64,000 nt of DNA from the NCBI GenBank assembly GCA_965207495.1, contig OZ242287.1, positions 3,162,001 to 3,226,000 of the forward strand, read 5' to 3'. The notes below the pieces were generated by a model. That model did not search any database, was not told the DNA's origin, and saw nothing but the letters and a program-made list of their open reading frames with translations. The position numbers were made by a program, and so were the translations under genes. The stretch comes from Bin5 sp965207495 (GTDB taxonomy: Bacteria > Chloroflexota > Anaerolineae > Caldilineales > Caldilineaceae). The number at the start of each line of letters is the position of its first letter. Positions within the stretch are counted from its first letter, which is position 1. Shown here in pieces: positions 10,201-18,049 of this stretch.

Positions 10201-13200
10201 CTAAGACCGGGAATCGACCCGCTCAGATCGTTAAGGTTGAGATCCAACTGTTCCAGATCTGTCAATGTATCCAGACTGGGAATCGATCCGCTCAGACTGT
10301 TCCATTTCAAGTCTAGCTCTCTAAGCTTTTTCTGGGCACTGAGACTGGGAATGGAGCCGCTCAGTTCGTTAAATGAAAGGTCCAGGTATTGCAGTTCTGT
10401 TAGTGTGCTCAGACTTGGAATCGCCCCACTCAACCCATTGCCTTGAAGGTCCAACTCCGCCAACTTTGAGAGGGCGCTCAGGTCCGGAATCGGCCCATTC
10501 AAGGCATTTATTCTGAGGTTCAGGCTCCTCAGGTCTGTGAGAGCGCTCAAACTTGGAATCTGACCGCTCAAATCATTCCAAGGCAGACTCAGGTGTTCAA
10601 CACGTCCGTCAGAGTTCGTGGAAACACCATACCAACTGCCTAATGGCAGTTCGCTTAGCCAGTTATCATTTCTCTTCCAGTTGTCACCGTCAGTCGCATT
10701 ATAGAGCGCGACCAGGACCGCCCTATCCGCCGTCGGATCCTCTCGTGTAGCCGTAGCGGTCGGCGTGGCAGTTGGAGTTGCTGAAGGCGTAATGGTGGCG
10801 GAAGGGGTAGCTGTCGCCTCGGCCGTGAAAGTGACGGTCGGGGTAGCAGTAACCGTCGGCGTGGCCGTTGGAGTTTCTGAAGGGGCTATAGTTGAGGTCG
10901 GGGTAGCTGTCGCCTCTGCTGTGAAAGTGACGGTAGGAGTAGCAGTAGCAATCGGCGTGGCAGTTGGAGTTGCTGAAGGCGCTTTAGTTAAGGTAGCGGT
11001 AGCTGTCGACTCGGCCGTGAAAGTGACGGTCGGGGTAGCAGTAACCGTCGGCGCGACAGTTGGAGTCGCTGAAGGCGTTATAGTAGCGGTAGGGGTAGCT
11101 GTTGCCTCGGCTGTGAAAGTAACGGTCGGGGTAGCTGTCGCCGTTAACGCACCGCAATTGGGCAGATTCAGGCTGTTCAAATCATGGTTAGGTATGTCAC
11201 GTACTACCGCAGGTATGCACCCGCTCAGCTGATTGTCACCCACGTACAAATGAGTCAACTCTGTTAGATTGCCCAGTTCCGCTGGGATGCTTCCTGTCAA
11301 TTCGTTCTGTTGGAGCTCTAGCCTTTCCAACTGTGTCAAAGCGCTCGGATCGGGAATGGTCCCGCTCAACTGGTTCCAACTCAGGTCCATCCTTTTCAGA
11401 CTTCTGAGCGCGCTCAGGTCAGGTATCGACCCGGTGAGGCTGTTCTCTTCGAGGTAAAGGTGCGTAAGTTTCGTCAAGGCACTCAGACTAGGAATCGACC
11501 CGGTGAAACTGTTATTTTCGAGAAACAACCCCCCCAATTGGGAATTAGAGCTGAGGTCGGGAACTGTCCCGCTCAACTGGTTCCAACCCAGGTTCACCCG
11601 TTCCAGTTTGGTGAGTGCGCTCAAGTCCGGAATCGAACCGGTTAGCCTGTTATTGTTCAGATACAAATCTAGCAATTTTGTCAGACTGCTCAAATCTGGA
11701 ATCGAACCGGTCAACCTATTACTACTCAAGTAGAGCTCTCTGAGCCTGGTCAACGCGCTCAAATCAGGAACTGATCCTGTAAGCCTGTTGTTCATGAGGT
11801 AAAGCTTTTTGAGACGAGTCAATCCGTCCAAATCAGGAATTGACCCCGAAAACCTGTTATTGTCGAGGTTCAAGGTTTCCAAACTCGACAGATCAGTTAC
11901 ACCCGAAATCGACCCGTTCAAACTGTTTGCACCCAGGTCCAATATCTTCAGACTCGTGAGAGCGCCAAGATCAGGGAGGGGACCGTTCAATCGGTTGTAG
12001 AAGAGGTCCAATTCTTCCAGGCTGGTGAGCGCGCTAAAATCTGGAACCGACCCCCTCAGCTTGTTAGAGCCCAGCCTCAAGACTTTCAATCGTGTGAGGC
12101 CGCTCATATCTGGAACCGACCCGCTGAGATCGTTATGACTGAGGTTTAGGGCCGTTAGGTATGTAAGTGCGCTCAGACTGGGAAGCGACCCATTGAGGTT
12201 ATTGCCAGCGAGGATCAAAACTGTAACTCGTCCATCTTCGTCCGTGGTAACGCCATGCCAACTGCCGACCGGCTGCTCGCTCAACCAGTAGTCATTACTA
12301 TGCCAGTTATCTCCGTCAGTCGCATTATAGAGGGCGATCAGACCAGACCTCTCCGACTCTAGGTCGGTGGCAGTGGCCGTGGGTGTCGGCGTTGCAGAGG
12401 CCGCCGCCGTAGCCGTTGGTGTAGCCGTTGGTGTCGCTGAAGGCGTTGGTGTGATGGCTGGCGTCTGAGTCGCTGTGGGTGTCGCGCTTGCCGTATGAGA
12501 GGCGGTAGGTGTTTGAGTCGCCGTTGGCGTCGCCGTGGCCTCATCGCAATAAGGCAGGCCCAGGCTATCCAGATCATTCTTCTCCACGTCCCGCAATGTC
12601 TCGGGAATACATCCGCTCAAACTGTTACCCGCAAGAAAGAGCGACCCCAGGATCGGGATATCCCCAAGAGACACCGGAATCGACCCCGTCAAACTGTTGT
12701 TGCCAAGGTACAAACGCTGCAACTTCGTCAGGGCCCCCATTTCAGGGATCGACCCACTAATATCATTGGACGTGAGGTCCAGCGCACCCAGGTTGGTGAG
12801 TGCGCTCACATCAGGAAAAGGCCCCGTCAACCCGTTCGCGCCCAGATCAAGCGTCAACAGCCGCTCTAGCGCGCTCAGGTCCGGGACAGTCCCGCTAAGA
12901 TTATTGGTAGAAAGGCGCAGTTCAGTCACACGCCCTTTCTCGTCAGTGGTAATTCCATGCCATTCTGATACCGGCCTGTCACTCAGCCAATGGGCCCTTT
13001 GCGTCCAGCTGTCGCCGCCAGTCGCATTGTAGAGCGCGATCAGTGCCGCCCTCTCCGCGTCAACAGGGTCCGGTGTCATGGTGGGCGTCGAAGTTGACGT
13101 GGCAGTAGATGTGACTGTAAACGTCGGTGTTGGGGGCGTAGTCGCAGTGGCAGTGGCAGTGGAAGTGCCTATCGTCGCAAGCGTGGGAGTAAAAGTAGCT

Positions 13201-13670
13201 GTGGCGGTCGAAGTCTCTACTGGTGATGGCGTTGCAGTATGTGTAGGGGTATGCGTTTCTGAAGCACTTTCGGGAACAGAAACTGACACCGTCGCCGTCC
13301 ACGGACCCACTGCACCGTCGGCGGTCACAACACGTATCGAGTAATAATAGGTAGTACCGCCAGCGAGGCCGCTATGCGTGTAGGTGGTGCCCTTCAGATC
13401 ACCCCCAATCCGAACCCAGTCGCTAAAATCCGCATCCCAGAAAATCAGCTCGTACGAGTCCGCGCCAGTCACTTCATCCCAAGAGAGGGCAACCTGGCCT
13501 GCGCTCCCCACCGCAGTCAGCGACGGCGCGGCCAAACCTTCCGACGAATCGGTCTGCGCATACGTCTCGCTGTAAATGAGAAAAATGAAGGCGGGAATAG
13601 CCGCAAGAACTGCAATCAGCAGAAGGGGCGACCGCGCCCGATGGGGCACAGTTCTAGGCGAAGTTTTCAT
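7260..13670 (-). CDS. Giant secreted LRR protein with five LRR modules and Thr/Pro linkers
   Basis: A 2136-residue exported protein. It begins with a signal peptide (residues 1-39, ending TYAQ) and one fibronectin III-like domain (about 46-132). Five modules follow, each starting with a cap 'RAALIALYNATDGxNW...NWL', continuing with 23-residue LRRs (NxLSGSIPSLSAL) and closing with a Cys-containing cap (GCIPxxL...LGLxYC). By eye the modules hold about 5, 15, 15, 15 and 6 repeats. Linkers of 40-110 residues made almost wholly of Ala, Thr, Pro, Ser and Val (ATPTATPT type) separate them, and the protein ends inside such a stretch (TFTPRPTATPG) with no anchor. Such linkers are usually extended and often glycosylated. 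The architecture suggests an adhesin or host/cell-contact receptor (inference). It is a paralogue of the neighbouring 1048-residue protein. Confidence 0.87.
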   Translation of the reverse strand: MKTSPRTVPHRARSPLLLIAVLAAIPAFIFLIYSETYAQTDSSEGLAAPSLTAVGSAGQVALSWDEVTGADSYELIFWDADFSDWVRIGGDLKGTTYTHSGLAGGTTYYYSIRVVTADGAVGPWTATVSVSVPESASETHTPTHTATPSPVETSTATATFTPTLATIGTSTATATATTPPTPTFTVTSTATSTSTPTMTPDPVDAERAALIALYNATGGDSWTQRAHWLSDRPVSEWHGITTDEKGRVTELRLSTNNLSGTVPDLSALERLLTLDLGANGLTGPFPDVSALTNLGALDLTSNDISGSIPEMGALTKLQRLYLGNNSLTGSIPVSLGDIPILGSLFLAGNSLSGCIPETLRDVEKNDLDSLGLPYCDEATATPTATQTPTASHTASATPTATQTPAITPTPSATPTATPTATAAASATPTPTATATDLESERSGLIALYNATDGDNWHSNDYWLSEQPVGSWHGVTTDEDGRVTVLILAGNNLNGSLPSLSALTYLTALNLSHNDLSGSVPDMSGLTRLKVLRLGSNKLRGSVPDFSALTSLEELDLFYNRLNGPLPDLGALTSLKILDLGANSLNGSISGVTDLSSLETLNLDNNRFSGSIPDLDGLTRLKKLYLMNNRLTGSVPDLSALTRLRELYLSSNRLTGSIPDLSSLTKLLDLYLNNNRLTGSIPDLSALTKLERVNLGWNQLSGTVPDLSSNSQLGGLFLENNSFTGSIPSLSALTKLTHLYLEENSLTGSIPDLSALRSLKRMDLSWNQLSGTIPDPSALTQLERLELQQNELTGSIPAELGNLTELTHLYVGDNQLSGCIPAVVRDIPNHDLNSLNLPNCGALTATATPTVTFTAEATATPTATITPSATPTVAPTVTATPTVTFTAESTATATLTKAPSATPTATPIATATPTVTFTAEATATPTSTIAPSETPTATPTVTATPTVTFTAEATATPSATITPSATPTATPTATATREDPTADRAVLVALYNATDGDNWKRNDNWLSELPLGSWYGVSTNSDGRVEHLSLPWNDLSGQIPSLSALTDLRSLNLRINALNGPIPDLSALSKLAELDLQGNGLSGAIPSLSTLTELQYLDLSFNELSGSIPSLSAQKKLRELDLKWNSLSGSIPSLDTLTDLEQLDLNLNDLSGSIPGLSSLTKLEGLNLDRNQLSGSIPDLSALTSLESISLDINGLSGTIPSLAALSKLEKLDFSGNELSGSIPSLSGLTKVETLDLANNELSGSIPSFSGLTELDRINLSSNELTGSIPDVSALTKLTSLDLSFNLLSGPIAGDSFPASVKAIYLRSNWLTGSIPDLSALAELRQLFLVNNQLTGEIPSYLGTLPNLYRLYVSGNQWSGCIPTSLYSLRESDLDDLGLAYCATPTVTPTPTETPTPTVTATLPPGATVTPTATVTPTPTATVTSIHTPTPTATGTPASASANRAALVALYNATDGADWKRNDNWLSEEPIGNWYGVTTDESGRVTALQLKGNWMSGSISDLSALTEIRTLDLSTNDLSGAIPSLSALTKLERLLINHNDLDGPIPSLSSLANLKEVNLVTNDLSGTIPSLDANTKLEKVHLGGNDLSGPVPSLSSLKDLKFFDVSINDLSGTIPSLSSNTKLEYFDLDYNRLSGTIPSLSPLTDLVELGLRSNELSGTVPSLTALTNLIELRLGSNELSGSVPSLSALTKLKILSLGGNDLSGPIPSLDALTELEELWLDDNRLSGTVPSLDALTKLRNLTLDDNQLSGSIPDLSALTKVKILKLEYNRLSGSIPDLSSLTSLNWLVLNDNQLTGPFPSELGGISGLTLLRLGGNQLTGCIPETLRDLDSQDFNKLGLLFCDEPAPTVTATPDAAVGSRSLSIEGGAEVATSTPTGTPTPDATATPSMTPTATFTFAPTSTATFAPTPTATPTATNTPGSTAGDRAALIALYNATDGANWTNNASWLTTGPLNSWYGVTTNGDGRVTRINLNSSELNGTVPSLSALTELTYLNLRNNRLGGSIPELDALTQLRILNLSANRLSGGIPSLSALTSLARIRLHNNRLSGSIPSLGALTNLRILYVHNNRLTGPIPDSLGTLSNLLGLFVAGNQLSGCIPASLGSVSSNDLDETGLAYCATPTPTPTPTFTPRPTATPG
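10750..11145 (-). repeat. 96-bp in-frame tandem repeat encoding a Thr/Pro linker
   Basis: Inside the giant LRR gene the motif GTGAAAGTGACGG (plus strand, with single-base variants) recurs at 10825, 10921, 11017 and 11113, an exact 96-bp period. Each unit encodes 32 residues of the linker between LRR modules 2 and 3 (pattern TVTFTAEATATPT). The period keeps the frame, so copy number can change linker length without breaking the protein. Confidence 0.85.
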
Positions 13671-13724
13671 ATCGGCACCAAATATGAAACTACATTGCTA
13701 TAGTACAATGTTAAGTTGCAGCTG

Positions 13725-13753
13725 AATGTACTATTCTGTCTAACTATTGTCAA
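13725..13753 (-). promoter_or_regulatory. candidate sigma70-type promoter of the giant LRR gene
   Basis: On the minus strand TTGACA (13753-13748) is followed by a 17-base spacer and TACATT (13730-13725). The start codon lies about 55 bases downstream. The -35 box is perfect and the -10 box matches at four of six positions. A short inverted repeat (ACATTG/CAATGT, about 13691-13710) lies in the leader. Confidence 0.45.
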
Positions 13754-14345
13754 GCGGGAAAATTGACCTGCCTGCTGCTCCAATATCAGTCAAGGGGATT
13801 GACCAAAGGGAAGAGCGAATCGGCGAAAAGCCTTAGAGGTATCTAAGAAGGAGTTGAATTCACGAACAATCTAATGCGATGGCTACGATTTAGCCGGACG
13901 TGAGTCGTGCAACACTTAGATTGTCGTTCAAGTGAGATCCTGTCGCCTGTTTCGAGGAGTTCACCGAGCAAGTCTGCCAGCCTAAAGAGCGGCAATGTTG
14001 CAGCCTTGCCGAATTACTTGGTGGCCAAGTGATGAAGGAGTCGAAGGGAGAGCACAGGCCAAAGCGTGGATGGAAATCTCAGGGGAAAGAAAAGTAAACG
14101 ATCAAGTCAAAATTTCAAGACGGTACACTGAGAAAAAGCTGGAGATTATAGCATGCATTCGAAACTGCAGCTGTAAAGGCTCGTTGACGTTTATCTGAAC
14201 ATCGATTTCCGGGTTCTAATTGCAGCTGATCGTCGAAGGGCGGCGCAGACACGCAAAGAAAACCCAATACGTCTCTCGAGTTCTCCGCGTCCTCCGCGGA
14301 CAGAAAGGATGTTCTTCACGACCCTTCGCGTGACTGCGCGGATCA
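13754..14345. other. intergenic spacer without recognisable gene
   Basis: About 590 bases upstream of the giant LRR gene and downstream of the enolase-superfamily gene. Only short open frames without credible starts are present. No repeats or RNA gene were recognised. Confidence 0.45.
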
Positions 14346-15548
14346 TCAGACCCGGCCTTCCCCTTCCAAATACGGCAGCGCCCGCGGCAGATTCTCCCTG
14401 CCAAACATCATATCCGAATATACGCCGTCCGGAATGTGTAGCGGGTCCGCCAGACGGCACTTCTCGACAATTTCTCCGTTCAACCCGATTCCCAACCCCG
14501 GCGCGTCACCAAGAGCAATCTCACCGTCCACAACCTCAAGCGGCCGCCCCAACAATTCATCCACAAACGGATTATTCATCCGGTCGATCTCCACAGTCAA
14601 GCCGTTCGGCATCGCGCTTACGACGTGCGCGTTGGCCACGATCGCAACCGCATCGCTCCAACTATGCGTCGCGAATTTAAGCCCGTGCTCCGCCGCCAAC
14701 CTCGCAACCCTCCAGACCTCGCTGATCCCGCCGCAGCGGCACGCATCAGGCTGCACGATATCGACCGCCCCCGCCCGGATCAACTCCCGGAATCCCTGAA
14801 GGCCGAACTCATTCTCGCCGGCAGCTAAAGGAACGCCCACGGTCCCACGCAGCGATACAAAATCGTCAATATTCTCCGGCGCAAACGGTTCCTCATACCA
14901 GAGAACCCCCTCTTCGGCCAGAAAATCTCCCATCCGCCGCGCCAAGTCCAGATGATACCGCATCGACGCGTCAACGATGACGTCATTCTCCCCGCCAACT
15001 GCCCCCCGCACCGCCTCCACCGCGGCCCTATCGTATTCTTCGCTGCGGGCCAGGCGCATCTTGACGCGGCGGAAACCGGCATCAATGTAGCCGCTGGCCT
15101 CGTCCGCCAACTCCTTCACGTCGTCCTTCCAAAGCAGCCCGCTCGCATAGGCCGGGCAGCGATCGGTCTCGCCGCCCAGAAGGGCCCAAACCGGCTTGCC
15201 CTCCGCCTGCCCCCGCAGGTCCCAGAGGGCCGTGTCTACGCCCCCAATTGCCGAGAGCGCGGCCCCCTTGCGCCCGTACCAGCGCGTCAAGGCGTACATC
15301 TTCTCCCACAATGCCTCGACCTCCGTCGGGTCTTCTCCAATCAGGACGGAAGCCAGCTGTTCCCGCACCACCAGGTACACCAGGGCAGGATACGAGTACA
15401 CCGAACCGACGCCGACCGCGCCGCATTCCGTATGCACCAGGATCAGCGTCGTCAGTCGCGCGTCGCAGATTCCGCCGCCGTACTGAAACTGGTGCTCTTC
15501 TGGATAACGGTGAAGCAGATTGATCGCTTCTACATGCTCAATCCGCAC
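14346..15548 (-). CDS. Enolase-superfamily (mandelate racemase-type) dehydratase or racemase
   Basis: A cytoplasmic enzyme of 400 residues if it starts at the GTG at 15548 (VRIEHVEAIN). A longer reading from 15668 would add 40 Arg-rich residues that lie inside the preceding gene and look non-coding. Members of this superfamily abstract the proton alpha to a carboxylate, mostly on sugar acids. Numbered from the GTG: catalytic K163-M-R165 on the second barrel strand, Mg ligands Asp193, Glu219 and Glu245 spaced exactly 26 residues apart, then Asp in QPDACRCGG and a general-base His in FATHSWSDA. This set is typical of the MR/galactonate-dehydratase subgroups. The start overlaps the PhyH stop by 11 bases, so the two are probably translated together. 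The substrate is not known. Confidence 0.85.
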   Translation of the reverse strand: MRIEHVEAINLLHRYPEEHQFQYGGGICDARLTTLILVHTECGAVGVGSVYSYPALVYLVVREQLASVLIGEDPTEVEALWEKMYALTRWYGRKGAALSAIGGVDTALWDLRGQAEGKPVWALLGGETDRCPAYASGLLWKDDVKELADEASGYIDAGFRRVKMRLARSEEYDRAAVEAVRGAVGGENDVIVDASMRYHLDLARRMGDFLAEEGVLWYEEPFAPENIDDFVSLRGTVGVPLAAGENEFGLQGFRELIRAGAVDIVQPDACRCGGISEVWRVARLAAEHGLKFATHSWSDAVAIVANAHVVSAMPNGLTVEIDRMNNPFVDELLGRPLEVVDGEIALGDAPGLGIGLNGEIVEKCRLADPLHIPDGVYSDMMFGRENLPRALPYLEGEGRV

Positions 15549-16377
15549 CGTTGTAGCCCGCTTTCTCCTGCATCCACGCTCGCAGCGGCACGTCCTCCGG
15601 CTTCGGCGAAGTATACCCGTGCCCTCCCGTGGCCGACGCTCCCAGCAGTTGCTGCCGGATAGGATCAAGATCTCCTATAATGTGATCAACCGTCATATCG
15701 TCCCGTGGGCGCAGCCACCGGTAGCTATAACCGTAGAAGAGGGCTTTTCGAGTTACTTCGGACGTGTTGGGGCTGGACGCGTGCCAGATGCGGCGGTCGA
15801 AAAATACAGCGTCCCCAGGCTTGGCGAGGATTGCGATTCCACCCTTCGGCTTCTTGTCTTCATCTACCGGTAGCTTGTTCAATAAATGGCTGCCCGGAAT
15901 CACATACAGGTTGGCCCGCCCCAACTCCGAAGCGTCGCTCAGGAAAAACGCCACTTTCAGCGAAATGCGCGGCTGGGGATCAGTCTCCAGCTCGTTGTTT
16001 AGCCGGCCGCTATCTTTGTGCCAGTTCAACCCCTTCTGGCCCGGCCCTGAAACTGCATTCGGCGGCGTGATGATCATGTGCGAATGGTACAACTGAATGT
16101 TCCAGCCTAGAATTCCCCACACAAGGGGAAAGGTCGTCGGATAGTCGAGCAGCTCCAGGAAGACATCATCCTTGCCGACGAAGTCAAACAGGAGAAGGCC
16201 GTCAGAAGGTCCCAATCCTTGCTTTTCCTTCGCCTCCGCCGTAAGCCGGTCCGTTACCTGCGTGGCCCGCTCCACCAATTCCTTAGGTATGGCGTTCTCG
16301 ACAATCATATAGCCCTGTTCGGCGAAAGTACGATCTTCCTCTTCTGTGATCAAATGCTCAAGCCAGGCGTCATTCAT
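15538..16377 (-). CDS. Phytanoyl-CoA dioxygenase (PhyH) family protein
   Basis: A 279-residue Fe(II)/2-oxoglutarate-dependent oxygenase of usual family length. Iron ligands are His120 and Asp122 in NWHKDSG and distal His199 in RRIWHASSPN; Arg210 (VTRKALF) is the likely 2-oxoglutarate anchor, and 'YVIPGSH' (about 158-164) is the characteristic family strand. It would hydroxylate a small molecule with O2, releasing succinate and CO2. The gene overlaps the downstream enolase-superfamily gene, so the two products may act in sequence: oxidation of a compound, then dehydration or racemisation of an acid (inference). The start ATG at 16377 follows GGAGAGA on the minus strand. Confidence 0.87.
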   Translation of the reverse strand: MNDAWLEHLITEEEDRTFAEQGYMIVENAIPKELVERATQVTDRLTAEAKEKQGLGPSDGLLLFDFVGKDDVFLELLDYPTTFPLVWGILGWNIQLYHSHMIITPPNAVSGPGQKGLNWHKDSGRLNNELETDPQPRISLKVAFFLSDASELGRANLYVIPGSHLLNKLPVDEDKKPKGGIAILAKPGDAVFFDRRIWHASSPNTSEVTRKALFYGYSYRWLRPRDDMTVDHIIGDLDPIRQQLLGASATGGHGYTSPKPEDVPLRAWMQEKAGYNGAD

Positions 16378-16683
16378 CTCGTCTCTCCTTTTTCTGCAAA
16401 CTGCGAATCTCTGCCAGAATCATAGAGCCCAACACCGATTTGTCAAACCTGTCAGCCCAATGCCCTTCAAACCCCCAAACTCCCGCACGATGGTTCTCTT
16501 TCAGCGCAACCGTACTGAATTCAGTACCAGAATCTGTCCTGACTTCTCAACAAGAGTCAGCTCGCGAGGCGGAACGAGGCGCAGGAAGTCTTCTCTCTCC
16601 TCTCTCCTCTTCACTCTTTCCTTGCATTTGGGCGTCCGGGCCTTCGGCCCTCCCTTGTGCAGGGGCTGCGCCCCCGCAACGCC

Positions 16684-16856
16684 CCGCCCTTGTTAGCCAC
16701 CGTGTGTATTCTTCCCCAGCATAATGTCTAGCCAAAAGTGTCTCTTCCCCATTTCTGTCTCATCCCCCTGACCCCTGACCCCTGACCCCTGCAGTTCCGC
16801 CCTTGTTAGCCACCGTGTGTATTCTTCCCCAACATCGTGTCTAGCCAACAGTGTCT
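16684..16856. repeat. 60-bp direct repeat pair
   Basis: The 60 bases at 16684-16743 recur at 16797-16856 (offset 113) with a few mismatches; both begin CCGCCCTTGTTAGCCACCGT and end AGTGTCT. A CCCCTGA-type heptamer array lies between them (ACCCCTG units, 16764-16791). No open frame explains the conservation. Confidence 0.85.
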
Positions 16857-16883
16857 ACCCCCTACTCGCAATCTAAACTCACC

Positions 16884-16911
16884 ATCCACTATCCACTATC
16901 CACTATCCACT
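16884..16911. repeat. heptamer tandem repeat ATCCACT x4
   Basis: Four perfect copies of ATCCACT lie immediately right of the second 60-bp direct repeat. Heptamer arrays of this style are a known class of short tandem repeats in filamentous cyanobacteria and occur in other bacteria with large spacers. Confidence 0.85.
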
Positions 16912-17069
16912 AGAAGTGCCCCTTATGGGCGCATTGAGTGTGCTATAATAATGTCCGAAGTGAACAGAGTTCCCTCCGACTTTGAGAAGCCATGACTCCC
17001 GCCAAAAGACAATCTGAAGTCGAAAGAAGGCCTCTGTAACCGTAAGTCTGTGAGTTGCTCATTGTTCAT

Positions 17070-17204
17070 CTTCCGTTACCTATCAGAGGCGGCGAGGAAA
17101 CCTCTGCGAAATCAAGAAAAAGTCAAAAAAAAAAGAAAACCCGTCGACCTGCGTCGACTTACGTCGACTTACGTCGACTTGCGTCGACTTGGATCGACCT
17201 GACC
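17070..17204. repeat. Element A: GCGGCGAGGAAAC block plus 10-bp tandem repeats
   Basis: A GGCGGCGAGGAAAC block (about 17088-17101) precedes an A-rich stretch and then six 10-bp units of the type CGTCGACTTA (about 17145-17204), closing with CGACCTGAC. A diverged second copy lies about 600 bp to the right. The 10-bp period matches one helical turn, so the repeated GTCGAC sites would lie on one DNA face. Confidence 0.65.
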
Positions 17205-17671
17205 CAGGATAATTGCATCGAAATTTTTCAATGCCCTGTGAGGCTCCCTGCATTGAATTGGTACCACTTTTCTGGCACCCTGCGGGGGCGATTCTTGCGT
17301 CAGAACTTGGATGCAATTGCCCTGAACTCAGTCGGCAATTCTAGAAATTCATCGTGGTATAATAGTGAGCACAGTTTGTCCCGTTGCCCATCGAAGACTC
17401 GTTTACGTTTCTCACAAGAGCGATCTGCGGAAGGAAAGTGCCAATTCCTGCAGCGCCGCGCAGCCTGGCTAAGAATATTCAATACGCCATTGTTGTTGAT
17501 CGCATCCAGCCGCGTGACGTCACGGATCGATCCGTAGGGTCAATCCTTACATTCATGCGAGAAACATTCTTAGCCGGACTGCAGGCCTACCGTTCTCGTT
17601 GAATCTGGAGCCGCCTTGCAAAAAAGTCTACAAAACCTGGTCAATCTGCCCAATGCCCTTGACGCAACATT

Positions 17672-17806
17672 CCGTAACCAGGTCAAATGCGGCGAGGAAA
17701 CGACTGACAAACAAAGCCTGAGGGCCCGCAAAAACTTGAAAACCACGCGACATACGTAGACTTGGCGCGACATTTGTAGACATAACGCGACATGTCGCGA
17801 CCTGAC
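17672..17806. repeat. Element B: diverged second copy of element A
   Basis: The order of element A is repeated: TTCCGTAACC, then GCGGCGAGGAAAC (about 17689-17701), an A-rich stretch, and roughly six 10-bp units of the type CGCGACATAC / GTAGACTTGG, closing with CGACCTGAC. The sequence has diverged more than the layout. Confidence 0.6.
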
Positions 17807-17961
17807 ACGAAACAATCCCTCCGACTGCTACAAATCTTGGACAAGCCCAGACTATTACGTTGCCTGAATCGGGCAGATGCCCATTTGCAGGTGCCTTTCC
17901 AAAGCAACTCTGCCGTCCGTATCTGGATGCCCATGCTCCTGTAGGGGTCGTTTTTCTACCC

Positions 17962-17990
17962 TTGACGGCATGCGCCCAGATGTTTAGAAT
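17962..17990 (+). promoter_or_regulatory. candidate sigma70-type promoter of the peptide-type binding protein gene
   Basis: TTGACG (17962-17967) and TAGAAT (17985-17990) are separated by 17 bases, each with one mismatch to consensus. The start codon at 18050 is about 55 bases further on and has a good Shine-Dalgarno (AAGGAG, about 18036-18041). Confidence 0.6.
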
Positions 17991-18049
17991 GTCGGTGCCC
18001 CTCGACTTCCTCTGAAATAGATCAACCATGGCAAAAAGGAGAACCTTCG

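Larger units (their letters stand above)
16378..18049. other. long repeat-bearing intergenic region
   Basis: About 1.67 kb with no credible gene on either strand between a minus-strand PhyH gene and a plus-strand binding-protein gene. It holds a 60-bp direct repeat, two kinds of heptamer tandem repeats, two diverged copies of an element carrying 10-bp period repeats, and a promoter near its right end (separate entries). Confidence 0.7.

Noticed and set aside
7206..13344. Many long plus-strand open frames across the LRR genes (for example 7206-8087, 8209-8787, 10765-11232)
   Set aside because: They are the complement of the 23-residue LRR and Thr/Pro repeats and show Arg/Ser/Leu- or Val/Gly-repetitive sequence without ribosome sites; the minus-strand reading has a signal peptide and proper domains.
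14952..15662. 236-codon plus-strand frame opposite the enolase-superfamily gene
   Set aside because: It is low in motif content and opposite a gene with all metal ligands in place.
17145..17204. Possible CRISPR array in the 10-bp repeats
   Set aside because: Repeat units are 10 bases without spacers, and no cas gene is nearby.
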